The notes under the pieces are model-generated. The model ran no database searches. It was given only the letters and a program-made list of their open reading frames with translations, and was not told the DNA's origin. From Chondrus crispus (taxonomy: Eukaryota; Rhodophyta; Florideophyceae; Gigartinales; Gigartinaceae): a stretch of DNA of 64,000 nucleotides. The stretch spans positions 175,019 to 239,018 of the forward strand of contig NW_005178995.1 of the NCBI RefSeq assembly GCF_000350225.1, given 5' to 3'. Below, piece by piece: positions 22,230-33,955 of this stretch. How positions within the stretch are numbered: the first letter of the stretch is position 1; each line of letters begins with the position of its first letter. Position numbers and translations under genes: made by a program.

Positions 22230-23664
22230 CGCAAGTTTCGGCCGCTCTCGGTAGCACCGCTCGGAAGCTCGCTCGCGCAAAAGTCTCTGGAGAAAACAAG
22301 CCGCGCACGTGCTATGCAGCCCCGGCAGCCAGCCGCGTGTGACTGCTCACCGCGAGGCAGTCCGTAACGGATGGATCCCGCGCAAATGGACGCAGATTCT
22401 TCCAAAATTGGCCAACCCTCCGGGAGGGTGGTCCACAATCGGAATTTCTCCCAAGCGTCCACGCGGATAGCTATCAGCCACGCCTGGCCGCACCGCTCGG
22501 ATAATCGCGCTCGCACGCGCCTATGGAAATGGAGAACTGTACCGGGAACCGGTACTTTGTATTGAGATGTATCGCGTTCGCCGACTTTTTAATGTAGTCG
22601 CGATTTGGGCTACGTTTTTCCCTCCCACGCTGCGGGAAAAAATCGTAGCCCGTTTCTGACAACGGCATCGCTCTCCTGGGAGCATTCCGCGTCCGGTAGT
22701 GTCGCCTCGGGAAAACGGCATTCGTACATATTTGGAAACCAAATCGGTTTCCTCCCGTTTCGTTCGGTTTCTTTTGGTTTCTTTCAGTTTCCAAATGACG
22801 CTTTGGGAGACCAGTCGCAGAAAAAGAACATTCCGATCGGTTGATGCGCGTGAATCGCTGCGAGCGCACGAGGGAAGTTCTGGCGCACGTATCCGTGCCC
22901 TTCTGTGGCCGACTTCGGCCGCAAAGGACCGAAAACAAGGGCGGATTTATGAAAATTGGCCAGCCCTTCGGGGCAGGAGTGCGAAGACGGGGATTCTCAT
23001 CCCAAACCGACCGTACGGAACTTGCGCGCGCTGTTGTCGAAGCGCGCTGGTGTGCTGGGGCGGTGAAGAACCGCCCGGGCGACAGTGTCGGCCCCCGTCC
23101 AGCCCGGCGGGGGCGGCGGCGAGGACTTTGGGTCGCGCACTGTACGCCGTGGGCACGCGCACCGCATCGGAAGAATTAATCCGCGCGAACGCGGGCTCGG
23201 CCAACTCGGTGGCCCGCGGAGCCTCGCCGCGTTGGCTTCGCCACGGGTGTACCGCATGGGCCGATCGGCTCGACGCCGGAGCCCGACCAGGGCTCGACGG
23301 CGGACCGTATGGGCGCGCGGCGCTGACTTCATCGTGACCGTCCGTTCTCGGTCTCCGGAGGAGGTACTGTACGGAAAAGTCGCCGCGGGTGGAGGAGTTG
23401 GGAATTTCGGGGGAGTGTTAGGAGGGAGTCAGGGGTTTCGGAGCGTCTCGCAGGAGGGAAATTGGAAGACGCGCTTACCGATTCGGACGGGACAGCTGGC
23501 GGATCGACCGCCAGCTCGGAGTCGAGGCGGGAGAAAAGCCCGCCCGCACGCACGCGCTTCGGTCTTCGCATCGCGCGCGGAGGAAAACAGAGAAACCGGA
23601 ACGGAATCGCGTGGTCGGATGGGTGGTCGCTACGGGGACGTAGCGAAAGCTAAGGAAGGGGGTC
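22230..23664. other. 3' non-coding region of the gypsy element
   Basis: About 1.4 kb between the chromodomain stop and the 3' LTR. Only GC-rich shadow ORFs occur. It ends in the polypurine tract at 23652-23662. Confidence 0.55.
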
Positions 23665-24331
23665 TGTAGTATAACGACGGACGCGAGCGCGGGGAGATTA
23701 TTAACAGTGTGGCCGTGCACGGTGGACACGTGGGCGGGTGTGCCCACGTGTAGGGAGCGCGCGCGTGGCGAGCGGTCGTAATCTGGCGTACGTGTACAGT
23801 AGTGCACGTGTCGGCCAAGCGGTAGTCTACCAGTATGACGCGTGTACGCTAGCACACGTGGCATCCGTGCGGTAGTCTGTAAGCAGCGCGTGTGTACAGT
23901 AGTACACACGTGTAGCCGCAGCGTCCGCGCGGTAATTAGGAATTGAGGCCCTAGTTTTTTAATGGCGTACAGTATCTGGTACGCACTAGGCGGCAGGTAC
24001 TGTAAACTGGGACAGGTGTCCGAGGCGTTCCTCTGAGGGGTTAAGACCTGACACCCGTCCCCACCAGTAAACTGGGGCAAGCTCGCCCCCGTCCCTTTCG
24101 TGCCTATATACGTCCGTTTCGGTTGTCTATCGCGCGCGATGGCTTCTAACCCGTTACCGGTCGCTCCCGTTCACGCACCACGGGGCGACTGCGCGTAACC
24201 GGCCAGTGAGCCACTCCCTTTTCGCGAGCTCGTCCGATCGGTTCAATTAGCGCGTCGCGTCCACGTCGCGTGCTCCCTCGCTAAAGCCTCCGCCTCTCAC
24301 CCAACCCAAGGCGGAGAGGAGTTATACCACA
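23665..24331 (+). repeat. 3' LTR of the gypsy element
   Basis: 667 bp, the same ends as the 5' LTR, immediately followed by the CTTAT target duplication (24332-24336). Confidence 0.95.
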
Positions 24332-25657
24332 CTTATGTTTAGCTCAGGCTGGTTGACCCGTTTCCAGAAAAGGTCGAACCTTAAATCCATCAAGTCTCAT
24401 GGCGAATCGGGAGATGCAGACCAGGCTGCAATTGATCGTCAAATGCCCTTGCTACGCAGTACAATTCAGTTTTATAAACACTGTGATGTTTTCAATGCAA
24501 ACGAGTTTGACCACTTCTATCGCATGGCACCAGATCGCCCGATAGCGAGTGAAAGGTTACCTGGTCGAAAATGCGAGAAGGTCCGCTTGACTTACCTGGC
24601 ATGCTGTAACGCGGATGGATCGGAGCGCCTTCCGTTGTTGTGTATTGGAAAAGCAAAGAAGCCTCGGTGTTTTAAGAAACAGGAAGGACAGCAGCTGCGG
24701 TTTTGACTATCACGCAAATGAAAAAGCGTGGATGACGAGCGCTTTTTTTGCATGGATTCTACGTTTTTCTTCATAAATTTCTCGTTCCAGTCCATCCCGA
24801 AAAGTGTTACTTCTACTCGACAATTGTTCAGCTCATGGTGCCACTACTCGATAACGTTGAGGTTGTTTTTTTGCCGCCGAACACTACGTCTAAACTGCAA
24901 CCGTTAGACGCAGGCATTATCGCTGCACTGAAGGTACGATATCGGAAGTGGCAGTACGAGAGACCGCTGGATTATATGGATGCTAAGGTGAAGAATATAT
25001 ATAATGTCGATCAGTGGACTTCTATGAAGGCGATGAGACGAATGTGGGACGACATTCCAGCCTCAGTTTTGAAGAACTGCTGGCATCACACGGGTTTAGT
25101 GATGGGAACTGAAGAGGTGCAAAGAGTTGAAGATAGTACAGTGGCAGAGGTATTGGCTGCAATGTCCGAACTCGTCGCACCTCGGACACAGATGAATATT
25201 GATTTTATAACAAATCCTGAGGGTGAGAACAATGTTTTAGAGGAAGCCGATGACACAACTCTTGTGTCGGGGGCAGTGGCGGCGATGACAGAAGGGGAAG
25301 TTGAGAGCGAGGAAAGTGATGCAGAGACTGCATCTTACTTGGAGGGGGTCGGATATGAAGAGCGCTTGAGGTGTATTGTTGTAGTGCGCCACCTTCTTGA
25401 GAGCGCGGACTTTGCAGACCCGCTAGTCTTGGGCTCTCTGCGCACCTTGCAGCGTGATGTAAAACTCCAGCAGGCCAAGTCAGCACGGCAGACCCGCATA
25501 TCTGAATGTTTTGAATAAAAATGAGGCGTTTACTGATGTTCCATAGATGCCCTATATATGGACATTTTCGACAAGTGCATATGTTCGCCAACTGCATACG
25601 AAAGTCGTCCACTTTTCATATGCAGTTAGCGAGGATTCACTGTACAATGGTGACTAC

Positions 25658-25752
25658 CTCCTCTCCTACAGTACTACCTCATCTTTCTTCATTCCGCAGG
25701 TACAGTAACTACCTCTCTTACAGTATTACCTCATCTTTCTTGATTCCGCATA
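25658..25752. repeat. Short tandem duplication, about 50-bp period
   Basis: TACAGTAcTACCTCATCTTT..TTCcATTCCGCA occurs twice (about 25667 and 25719) between the pogo-1 end and copy A of the repeat unit. Confidence 0.7.
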
Positions 25753-26049
25753 AATGATTCAGATATCTTAACAGGAGGGGGGGCGGGCTCCTGTAGCATC
25801 AAGATACATTGAAAGTCATGTGTAGAGGAGGCGAAGTGGATACGCGCGTCCTCCGGCTCGCTTAGTGTCACCAACAATATCTTCCTGTTTTCGTACTCTC
25901 CCTTTGTCCCGAATTGTGCGCTGACGGAAAAACAGATGAAGCCCTCGGAACGCAAGGACCAGGTCGTTGCTGCTACGGATCTTGAAGAGCGTAGAAAGAC
26001 GTAGTTATCAGGTATCTCCGCCCTCTGCCTCGCTGCAAAGTCCCGGAAA

Positions 26050-26472
26050 TGTTGAGATATGTGCTCTTATGCCATAATGGCATTCAGCTTTGCGCCACTG
26101 TGCACTGTATCTTGATTTGTCTATGCAGGTTATTTATGTGTAATATTTTCTATCTGCTGGGTAAGCAAATGCGCTTTCGAGGACCACTGGCGAGGACCGC
26201 ACCTGGCTTGTTCAGGTACACCGTATCGAAACTATTTGCACCTTATTGTGTGTTTCTACGTTCCACCCGTGTACTGTGGCCGAGGGACTGCAACTAGTGC
26301 AGTAGTAGAGACTTTAGTGAACTCCACCGTCGAGACTAGCTAACGTCTACAGTATATATAGCTTACGGGATTACGTTGCTGAAGTAAAATTGGTATCCAC
26401 CTATTCATTGAACTCTTCATTGTTCCCTTGTGTCTAACAACCAACTGACCCTTGCTGCATCACTGCGCAAGT
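26050..26472 (+). repeat. 5' LTR of Copia-1
   Basis: Starts TGTTGAGATATG and ends GCGCAAGT, so the 3' end is not the usual CA. A TATA box candidate, AGTATATATAGC, lies at about 26350. Confidence 0.9.
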
Positions 26473-26488
26473 GGTTATGGGCCCAGGT
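26473..26488 (+). promoter_or_regulatory. Primer-binding site, initiator tRNA-Met anticodon arm
   Basis: GGTTATGGGCCCAG follows the LTR directly. Its complement, CTGGGCCCATAACC, is the anticodon stem-loop (CAT anticodon) of initiator tRNA-Met, not the tRNA 3' end. This is the half-tRNA priming arrangement known from Drosophila copia. Confidence 0.85.
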
Positions 26489-26560
26489 GGGTCAGAGTCA
26501 AACATTTCGTATCTACGCTCAACAGTTCACTCTTTGAGTAAGGAGTGTCAACTGCAACAA

Positions 26561-29500
26561 TGAAGACAGTCGTAGAATTCATAATTTTCATGGAAATCCT
26601 GGTGATGATTTCCTACTTTGGCTGGTACGCACAGAGGCTGCGTTGGAAGCCAAAGGTGTCATATCTGTTGTGACGACAGATACTGTTGGGCAAGACGCAG
26701 TGCCCCTCTCCGCTGATGTTATTAAAGCTGTCGCCACTGCAAGGGCGACCATAATTCAGGGACTCGGTGATAAGCCTCTACGGCTTTGCATGGCGGACAA
26801 GGACAACCCTTTCAGAATGTCCAATCGTTTGAAAGAGAGGTACGCCGTCACGAACACTGTAACTAGGGTACAGTTGCAGACCAAACTTGCCAGGATGTCC
26901 TACCGAGGACAAGCAAAGCCCGACTTTGTAGATGAGTTCGAAGAAATCTACAACCGACTTGCCGCAATGGGGAACGTTGTACCGGAAGATATGCAAGTGG
27001 CAACTCTCCTAGCCTCTTTCGGTGATAAAAACCGATCCTCTTATGGACATGTGGTGGCTAATTTGCAGTCGGTAGATGGCATTAGCTGGGAGTCTGCGAC
27101 AGCTCGCATTCTCCAAGAGTATGAGGAGAAAGTGTGGGCTTCCTCGCGTCAAAGACCTACGAGAGGCCCCGAGGATATTACAAGGGCGTTGATAGCCAAC
27201 CATCATGGCCGTCGACCAAGCGGTTCCGGCTACAGTAGAAAGCATTTCAAGAAGAACGATCGCCGTCAATGCTTCGAATGTAACGAGATTGGCCACATTG
27301 CCAAATACTGTACACGACGCAAAGGAGATCGAGATGGTGGGTCTGCAAATCATGCAATAATGCTAATGGGTAGAGTTCAAACTGATACGTCTATTACTAC
27401 CCCCGCACTTATTGCTCATACAGACAAGTCAAGAAACGAGGAGATTCTGCTTGACTCAGGGGCATCTCATCACATGGTAAAGCATAGCTCATGGCTTTCC
27501 GGGCTGATACCTACAGCTCCAAGAGAAAGTGTCCTTGGTAATGGCGCGGTGGTAACAGCGCACGAAAAGGGAACTCTGAGGCTGAAACCTACACGGCCAG
27601 CGCGACTTCAGCCGTCAGGAGAATCCATATCGTTAAGAAACGTCCTTCATGTTCCGGATCTGAGTGCCAACCTCGTCTCCTGTTCTGCCCTCTGTAAGGA
27701 AGGGTACACTATCAATTTTGAGAAAGGCCGTTGTACCGCTCTATTGTCTGGGGTCAAGATCTTTGAGAGGACAGAAAATGGAGGCATCTTTACAGTTTGT
27801 GCAAGTGTGCTACACCCGGTAACTGTTGTAGCTATGGCTGCGAAAACCGAAGCTGAGAAACTATGGCACAGTCGCTTGGGACATGCTAACATGGAGAGCA
27901 TCAGGCAGTTGTCTCGGAGGGATCTAGTTACTGGCTTGGATCTCCGAGATGCAAAGCGTTCCGCTCAGGACTGCGAGGGTTGCATTCAGGGGAAGCAGCA
28001 CAAGTGTGTAATGCGCTCAAAGCCGTTTCGCGCAACTAAGACGGGGCAAGTAATTCACAGCGACGTCTGTGGTCCGATGTCAGTGGACTCCATCGGAGGC
28101 TCACGATACTTCGTGACTTTCATTGATGAATTTTCAGGTTTCATCACCGTTGTTCCGATCGCGAAGAAGATCGAAGTTGCAGATGCTTTTAAGAGGTATC
28201 ACCGCTGGTTAGAACGCATGTATGATTGCCGAATTAAGACATTGCATTGCGATGGAGGTGGTGAATATATTTCTCTAATGGAATACCTCACCTTGGAAGG
28301 TATTGAGTTCGATTCTACTCCTCCCTACAGTCCAGAGCTAAACGGTATGGCTGAACGTTGTAACCGTACTCTTGTGGAGTCTGCTATGTCGATGCTTACA
28401 GTAGCGAAGGTGCCTCGAGCATTCTGGGCAGAAGCTATCGTGCATGCGGCTGATATTCGAAACCGCTTTATGTGCCCTCGAATCAACACTAAGACCTCCT
28501 ATGAGTTGATGACGAGAGTCAAGCCGCGAGTGGACCACATTCGGGTGTTTGGTAGCCTCACATGGGCTCATGTACCGAAGCAGAAAAGGAAGAAGCTCGA
28601 TTCCAAAAGCAAGCAAGGCGTTCTTATAGGATGCTTTGAGAATAATCTTTACAAAATCTGGATTAGAGATTCTCAGAAGCCCATAGTATCTCGCCATGTT
28701 TATATCTTGGAAAATAATTTCCCGTCAGATGAGTGGTATTCAGCTGTAAGTGATGATCCTTTTAGTGACGAGAAGGGGATTGAGCAGTCCGTAGCTCCGC
28801 ATCTTGACCTCCTGCGGGGAGACAGTAACTCCAACCCGCCGTCTCCACCAGATTCTGTCCCTGTGAGACATAACAATGAGAACGCGGAAGAGCGCGGGGA
28901 GAAAAATTCTGTTGACGCACTTACATACATCCCATCGGTCTCATCTACGCATGAGGGTCCTCAGGCTCAATTGGAACAGACGAAGCCTTCACAGGAAAAT
29001 CAAGAAGCCCATGAATCTAGCTCCGCTGAAGACAACCGCAGATATCCACAGAGGGAACGACAACGGGTACAATTATTCGATCCGAGTTTCGCCAATGTTG
29101 CGGTAGGAAAAGGCGACCCTACTTCTCTTGAGGAAGCCCTCAGTTCCAACGAATCAGAGGGTTGGAGGACAGCAATTAAGGATGAGCTACAATCTTTGAA
29201 AGAGCATCAGACCTGGACAGTGCAACGTTTACCAGAAGGGGCTAAAGCGATTCCAACCCGCTTCGTTTTTAGAAGAAAGATGTTACAGGATGGCACAGTT
29301 GGCCGGTAAAAGGCAAGGCTTGTGGTCAAAGGTTTCTTACAGGGATATATTGACCACACTTACGCTCCAGTTGTGGACTTCGCTACGATTCGCTGCGCTC
29401 TATCTACTGCAGTGTCCAGAGGCTACGCAATAATTCAGCTGGATGTTCGAACGGCCTTCTTGCACGGGGATATTGACTCAGATGTTTACATAAGTCCTCC

Positions 29501-30620
29501 CAAAGGCCTCAATGTAACACTACAAGAAGGACAAGCATTCAAGTTGCATAAGGAGCTGTATGGACTGAAGCAGGTCCCGAGGCTGTGGTATGACAAGTGG
29601 AATTCAGTAATGCGAAAGCTGGGATTTAACGCTCTTGTGGCAGACAGTTGTGTTTATCGAAAGGGAAATGTGTGGATTTTGCTGTACGTTGATGATGTGA
29701 TTCTGATGGGACCTGAGGAGACAGATCTGGATAAAGTCAGGAGGAGACTTTCTGGGGAACTAGATGTCACGTGTCTCGGCACACTTGGAAGTTTCCTGGG
29801 CGTACAGTTTTCAAGGGATGGCGCTGGGGCCTGGATTGGCCAGAGTCAGTTCGTTGAATCTATCCTTGAACGATTTGGCATGACAGAATGTAAGCCCGTA
29901 AGCACTCCCGCTCTTACAGAATCTCACAATATCCTCACCGAACCTGTTGATCAACGCCATTATCAAGAACTGGTAGGCTCTCTCCTGTTTCTCTCTACGA
30001 GAACAAGACCCGACATCTCTGCTGCTGTCAACCTTTTATGCAGGCACTGCTCAAGCCCTACAAAAGGGAATTTGATCGCTGCAAAAAGAGTCCTCAGATA
30101 TCTACAAGGGACTAAACACTTTGCACTTCAACTCGTAATTGGAAAGGAACAGCTTATTGGATATTCTGATTCCGACTGGGGAGGTGATAGTTCTGATCGG
30201 AAATCTACTTCTGGCAGTCTGCTACAATTCGCAGGATCATCTATTTGGTGGACATGTTCTAAGCAGAAGATTGTGGCGCTCTCCACAACTGGAGCAGAAT
30301 ATCTGGCATTGACTGAGACCTGCAAGACCATTGTTTGGATGCGGGCACTACTAAAGGAGTTTGATGTGAAGTTGGATCTGCCTACGCCATGTTTGTTTGA
30401 GGATAACCAGGGTGCTATCGTATGGAGCACTGACGGTGTGAGAAAGGCAAAGCATGTGTCGATACGTCTTAACTACGTCAAAGAAAAATGCAGCTCCGGG
30501 GAGATCGAGATCAAGTACTGTCCGACTGAGGACATGGTCGCGGACATTTTAACAAAACCTCTCCTTCGTGTCAAATTTGAGAAACATCGAGAGGCGCTCG
30601 GTGTTCGCCCTTTTCAGTAG
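26561..30620 (+). pseudogene. Copia-1 Gag-Pol polyprotein, one stop and a 5' frameshift
   Basis: ATG at 26561 probably starts gag; its frame must shift near 26580 to join the long frame, which has no ATG at its beginning. In order: gag domain (residues LEAKGV onward), CCHC knuckle CFECNEIGHIAKYC (27270-27311), protease DSGASHHM (27453), pre-integrase LWHSRLGHAN...CEGCIQGK, integrase D-D-E in HSDVCGPM (about 28057), HCDGGGEY (about 28246) and NGMAERCNRT (about 28340), reverse transcriptase with YVDDV (29685-29699), and RNase H with YSDSDWGG (about 30163), GAEYLAL and EDNQGAI. TAA at 29307-29309 breaks the RT near its start; the frame is unchanged on the other side. Order IN-RT-RH is the Ty1/copia order. 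Confidence 0.92.
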
Positions 30621-30640
30621 GCATTAAGAACAAGAAGGGG

Positions 30641-31063
30641 TGTTGAGATATGTGCTCTTATGCCATAATGGCATTCAGCTTTGCGCCACTGTGCACTGTA
30701 TCTTGATTTGTCTACGCAGGTTATTTATGTGTAATATTTTCTATCTGCTGGGTAAGCAAATGAGCTTTCCAGGACCACTGGCGAGGACCGCACCTGGCTT
30801 GTTCAGGTACACCGTATCGAAACTATTTGCACCTTATTGTGTGTTTCTACGTTCTACCCGTGTACTGTGGTTGAGGGACTGCAACTAGTGCAGTAGTAGA
30901 GACTTTAGTGAACTCCACCGTCGAGACTAGCTAACGTCTACAGTATATATAGCTTACGGGATTACGTCGCTGAAGTAAAATTGGTATCCACCTATTCATT
31001 GAACTCTTCATTGTTCCCTTGTGTCTAACAACCAACTGACCCTTGCTGCATCACTGCGCAAGT
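30641..31063 (+). repeat. 3' LTR of Copia-1
   Basis: 423 bp, 7 differences from the 5' LTR, followed by GGAAA. It ends about 100 bp downstream of the stop codon of the C2H2 gene of copy A. Confidence 0.92.
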
Positions 31064-31161
31064 GGAAACTCCCGCGACTCACAGTGTTACAAACGCATTG
31101 TTTTTACTATCGACTACAACAACAATTTAAAAACGACCATTCGCCTACCCTCTTATTCCCG

Positions 31162-32337
31162 TTACCAAACCTTTCCATGTGCGTTCCTCTCATGCCTGTC
31201 TCTCTGAAGTGGGCGAGTAAATCTCTTCGGACACTTGGTGCATTGGAACATATTATCTATATCATGAGCAGAGCTGATGTGGTATGTCAGGCTGGTTTTG
31301 TTCGAGAAGGATGCTTTGCATGTCCCGCATTCATGTTTCACAGGTACCTGTCTCTCATGAGCGACTCGCATATGAAATTTCTTTGTCGCCTCTTTCGTAA
31401 ACGTAAGAGAGCAGTGCTCACACTGGAAGGGTTTGCCTCCATGAACAGAGAGAACGTGCTGACCCCTTTCGGAATCATCTTGGAAATCTGTGCTGCAGAA
31501 GTCACATATATACTTCCTCCGAACTGAGTCCCATTTGTCTTTGCCTGCAGTTAATCTCTCACTTGTTTGTGATTCACTTGTTTGTGATTCACTTATTAGT
31601 GTCTCGTGAGCAAGGCGGGTGTGAAATGCCTTTTTCGTCGACCTCGCAAACGTAAGAGGGCAGTGATCACACTTGAATGGATCCTTGCCATGATTAGAGA
31701 GAATATGCTCGCTATGATTAGAGAGAATATGCTCACTCCTTTCGGAATCGTTTTGAAATTTTGAACTGCACATCTCGCAAGCATACATCTTCCCAATGGT
31801 CACTCCCTCTGTCCCTTGTCTCCTATGAGCGAGCCGGGTGTGAAACTTCTTTGTGGCCTCTCTCTCAAACGTGAGAGGGCAGTGATCACACTTAAACTGG
31901 CTGCTTCCATGAACAGAGAGAACGTGCTGACTTTTCTGGGAATCATTTAGAAATTCGGAACTGCAAAAGTCGCACTTCTGTTTCTTTCCAAATGAGTGCA
32001 CTTTTTTCTTGTGTACGGTTAATCTCTTCTCATCCATAAAGCTCATGCTACATTCTGCGCACTGATAAGGGTCACTGGAGAAAGATAGAAGGGGTTTTGT
32101 GGATGCGGACGGCAATTCTGGACTTTTGCTTTGAACTTTGACGGAGGGTTTCGCAGAAGGCTCAGTTGCTGTTTTCTGGGGCCCCGGAACTCCAACTGCT
32201 GGCGTAAAATTCACTTCAGTTGGTTCGGGCTCTGAGGTTTCATTCGAATTTTGAGACTGTACAAGTTCGACATCCCAATCGTCATCGGAGGTATTGGAAG
32301 TCTGGTACTTGTTGAAGGCAGAGTAGTTGTGGTTCAT
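31162..32337 (-). CDS. Nine-finger C2H2 zinc-finger protein, copy A
   Basis: 391 residues from the ATG at 32337. The frame is open to an earlier ATG at 32502, but a TATA box (CTATAAATA, 32443-32449 on the minus strand) lies between the two, so the inner start (MNHNYSAFNKYQ) is preferred. An acidic, Ser/Pro/Lys-rich N-terminal third is followed by nine fingers, all C-x2-C-x12-H-x4-H, arranged as alternating types (CDFCSSEF..., CDHCPLTF...). Compared with copies B and C this copy lacks eight residues (the MDNDQGHSV segment between fingers 3 and 4) and has an eight-residue duplication (SEHILSNH) inside finger 4; both indels keep the frame. Likely a nucleic-acid-binding protein of the nucleus; target unknown. 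Whether it serves the repeat unit or is a host gene carried along cannot be told. Confidence 0.85.
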   Translation of the reverse strand: MNHNYSAFNKYQTSNTSDDDWDVELVQSQNSNETSEPEPTEVNFTPAVGVPGPQKTATEPSAKPSVKVQSKSPELPSASTKPLLSFSSDPYQCAECSMSFMDEKRLTVHKKKVHSFGKKQKCDFCSSEFLNDSQKSQHVLSVHGSSQFKCDHCPLTFEREATKKFHTRLAHRRQGTEGVTIGKMYACEMCSSKFQNDSERSEHILSNHSEHILSNHGKDPFKCDHCPLTFARSTKKAFHTRLAHETLISESQTSESQTSERLTAGKDKWDSVRRKYICDFCSTDFQDDSERGQHVLSVHGGKPFQCEHCSLTFTKEATKKFHMRVAHERQVPVKHECGTCKASFSNKTSLTYHISSAHDIDNMFQCTKCPKRFTRPLQRDRHERNAHGKVW

Positions 32338-32442
32338 TTTTGTTTGAGCTGTGATGAATATGCGAATATGTGATGTATCTGATAGTTCAATGTTGTAGTG
32401 GAAGATGGCGAGGAAGATTGACAGACGGCAGGATCCTTCGGT

Positions 32443-32449
32443 ATTTATA
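32443..32449 (-). promoter_or_regulatory. TATA box of the C2H2 gene, copy A
   Basis: TATAAAT on the minus strand, 112 bp upstream of the preferred ATG. The same motif at the same distance is kept in copies B (52137-52143) and C (60252-60258). Confidence 0.65.
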
Positions 32450-32502
32450 GTGACACATGAATAGCGTGGAGGAGTGATACGAAGTCCGTTCATTGACGAC
32501 AA

Positions 32503-33955
32503 TCTCCCATTCTTTCACAGATTACTGTCCGCAAGAAACCGATGGCATACCATTTCTGACACACACTTCTGTGGTACTTTTCCATGATAGAATATTGACA
32601 CACCCGTTAATGGCTACATATCTGGTATATACTTCGAATTAAACAATTTTACCCGGACACAAACCCAGTACTCTCCAAAAAAAAGTCTACAAGAAACGAC
32701 CGGGCGTTGACAAAAACGGAGACCAACTACTTCAGGAGGGAAAAAGTGTAGTTTAATGCGACCCTCAATATCTGGTAGCATGAACTGGAAGAAAAATATC
32801 CCGCTGAAGCCTTCCTTTGAAAATAAAACCCCATAGATGGAGACGGACAATCCCCGAATGCTCCGCGCATCTGTATAATTAACACGACTGGCATCCTTCG
32901 AGAACGCTTCTGTTTTCTACGGGCGTAATCAGACGCATCCTCCATGATGACATGCATGTACAGAGCCTTCAGAGAGCGCCCTTTCCTTTCAGTTTTGATA
33001 TCGACCCTAAAGCGGGAGGAGCGGGCACTTGCGTTCTTCCGTATCCGCGTCCTGAGCAGACACAAGTCGTCACAAAACAATACTACGTATATATTTATAT
33101 ATTGCGTATGTTATGGTTAGCAACATAGTGGATTGACGGACACTCGAATGGCTGTTCCACCCCTTCTCTTAGATAAATTAAAATTGGCGAGAGCCTAACC
33201 GAGACAGGACAGAGAAGAGAAAATAGGTGTTTTTTGAAACAGTGGGGGAGAAGGGAGAAGTCTTTTTTCACGGGTATAACGCGATAAAAGGTATTTCGCA
33301 CCAGTGCGCGGAGTAATAGAAAGGGTGAGTCTTTGTCTGATAAAGATCGCGTCCAGGCGCGTAGTGTAGATGCTCACGTTGCAATAGCTGTATCTAAGTC
33401 TATTGTGTGTATATTTAGCCCTCGTACGTCGCGTGGTAGTTAAATTAAATGGGTTGGGCTGTCGATTCTGAAGCGAAAGATGGCGGTGGACCTCCATCCT
33501 GACTCTAGATGAGCAAGTGCCACATAGAGATGGAGACTCGATCGCTGTCTGCAAAGAGATTCCGTCTTCTTCCTTGAGTGATGCCGAATAAAAAGTTGCC
33601 GGCTGATTTGTCAGCTGTTGGTCGGGTTCCTAAGCAGACTTCACTCTATTGTCTGGGGATCTGATGACGGATGATGAAAGTAGTGGAGATCTGCGGTAAG
33701 GACCTGTTGTACCACCGGGTGCTGCAAGGCATGAGTCTTGAGGTGTTCTGTAAAGGTAGTCTCATGTTTCAGGTTTGTAAGAGAGGTGACGGACCGCAAG
33801 GACAGACTGCCCGTATCACAGTCTGTCCACAACAGTATTTAGGAGACGCGACGGCGACGACGAGTAAAGACAACCCCATGAGGATTACGATTCATCAAGA
33901 GGGAGCAATAATGTCACGGGAAGTAATGGAGGCAATTTCGGATATCATTTTCCTA
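32503..33955. other. Upstream arm of copy A, no recognised gene
   Basis: Short ORFs here (for example 33080-32727 and 33554-33195, minus) recur in copies B and C, but this follows from the high identity of the copies. None has a recognisable domain. An inverted pair, GGACAGACTG..CAGTCTGTCC, lies at about 33800-33829. Confidence 0.45.

Larger units (their letters stand above)
17536..24331 (+). mobile_element. Internally deleted Ty3/gypsy chromovirus-type retrotransposon
   Basis: Two direct LTRs of 667 bp bound the element. CTTAT at 17531-17535 and 24332-24336 is the 5-bp target duplication. A polypurine tract (AAGGAAGGGGG, about 23652-23662) precedes the 3' LTR. A TGG at 18205-18207, three bases past the 5' LTR, may begin the primer-binding site; I could not assign the tRNA. 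Coding order is gag, aspartic protease, integrase C-terminal domain, chromodomain. RT, RNase H and the integrase catalytic core are missing, so mobility would need another element's enzymes. Confidence 0.93.
17075..25518 (+). pseudogene. pogo-like transposase, interrupted and inactivated
   Basis: The 5' part, 17075-17535, encodes a CENP-B/pogo helix-turn-helix pair (WAYDKFHLLRKPNQSTISRI; then ELEAALHSWI). The gypsy element sits in the next codons. Removing it and one CTTAT copy restores the frame exactly, giving a SSGWLTRFQKR motif typical of the second HTH. The DDE_1 domain follows from 24335. The first catalytic position reads NANE (24500-24502) where the family has N.DE, so Asp is Asn. A frameshift at about 24703 is followed in another frame by a stretch to LLLLDNCSAHG with one stop, and a further shift leads into 24870-25518, with PPNTTSKLQPLDAG, third Asp included, and an acidic tail. 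With at least two frameshifts and the Asp loss it cannot be active. Confidence 0.9.
16710..25642 (+). mobile_element. pogo-1: Tigger/pogo-like DNA transposon split by a gypsy element
   Basis: The left end reads CAGTGAATCCTCGCTAACTG (from 16710) and the right end is its exact inverse, finishing at 25642. Both are flanked by TA (16708-16709 and 25643-25644), the target duplication of Tc1-mariner/pogo elements, and the CAGT....CCTCG ends are typical of Tigger/pogo. Subtracting the 6.8-kb gypsy insertion leaves about 2.1 kb, a normal size for a one-gene element of this type. The transposase inside is a pseudogene. Direct repeats (TTCAACACCgGCGGCGG) lie at 16945-17000 in the 5' leader. Confidence 0.92.
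26050..31063 (+). mobile_element. Copia-1, Ty1/copia retrotransposon
   Basis: LTRs of 423 bp at both ends, a GGAAA target duplication (26045-26049 and 31064-31068), a primer-binding site directly after the 5' LTR, and a purine-rich tract (AAGAACAAGAAGGGG, 30626-30640) before the 3' LTR. The uninterrupted target is visible in copy B at about 50710. The LTRs differ at 7 of 423 positions. Coding sequence is complete in domain content but has one nonsense codon and a probable frameshift near the gag start. Confidence 0.95.

Noticed and set aside
24748..24860. Start of the ORF at 24748 as a separate protein
   Set aside because: The true transposase sequence here is in another frame (it contains the DNCSAHG motif); this ORF start is a shadow until about 24870.
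29307..29309. TAA in Copia-1 as a programmed readthrough stop
   Set aside because: It lies inside the RT domain, not at a gag-pol border, so a nonsense mutation is the simpler reading.
32443..32502. Upstream ATG (32502, 52196, 60199) as the start of the C2H2 proteins
   Set aside because: The TATA box lies downstream of it, so a transcript from that promoter would not contain it.
32614..33554. Short ORFs repeated in copies A, B and C (for example 33080-32727, 33554-33195)
   Set aside because: Their conservation follows from the high identity of the copies; no domain, no codon-like substitution pattern visible.
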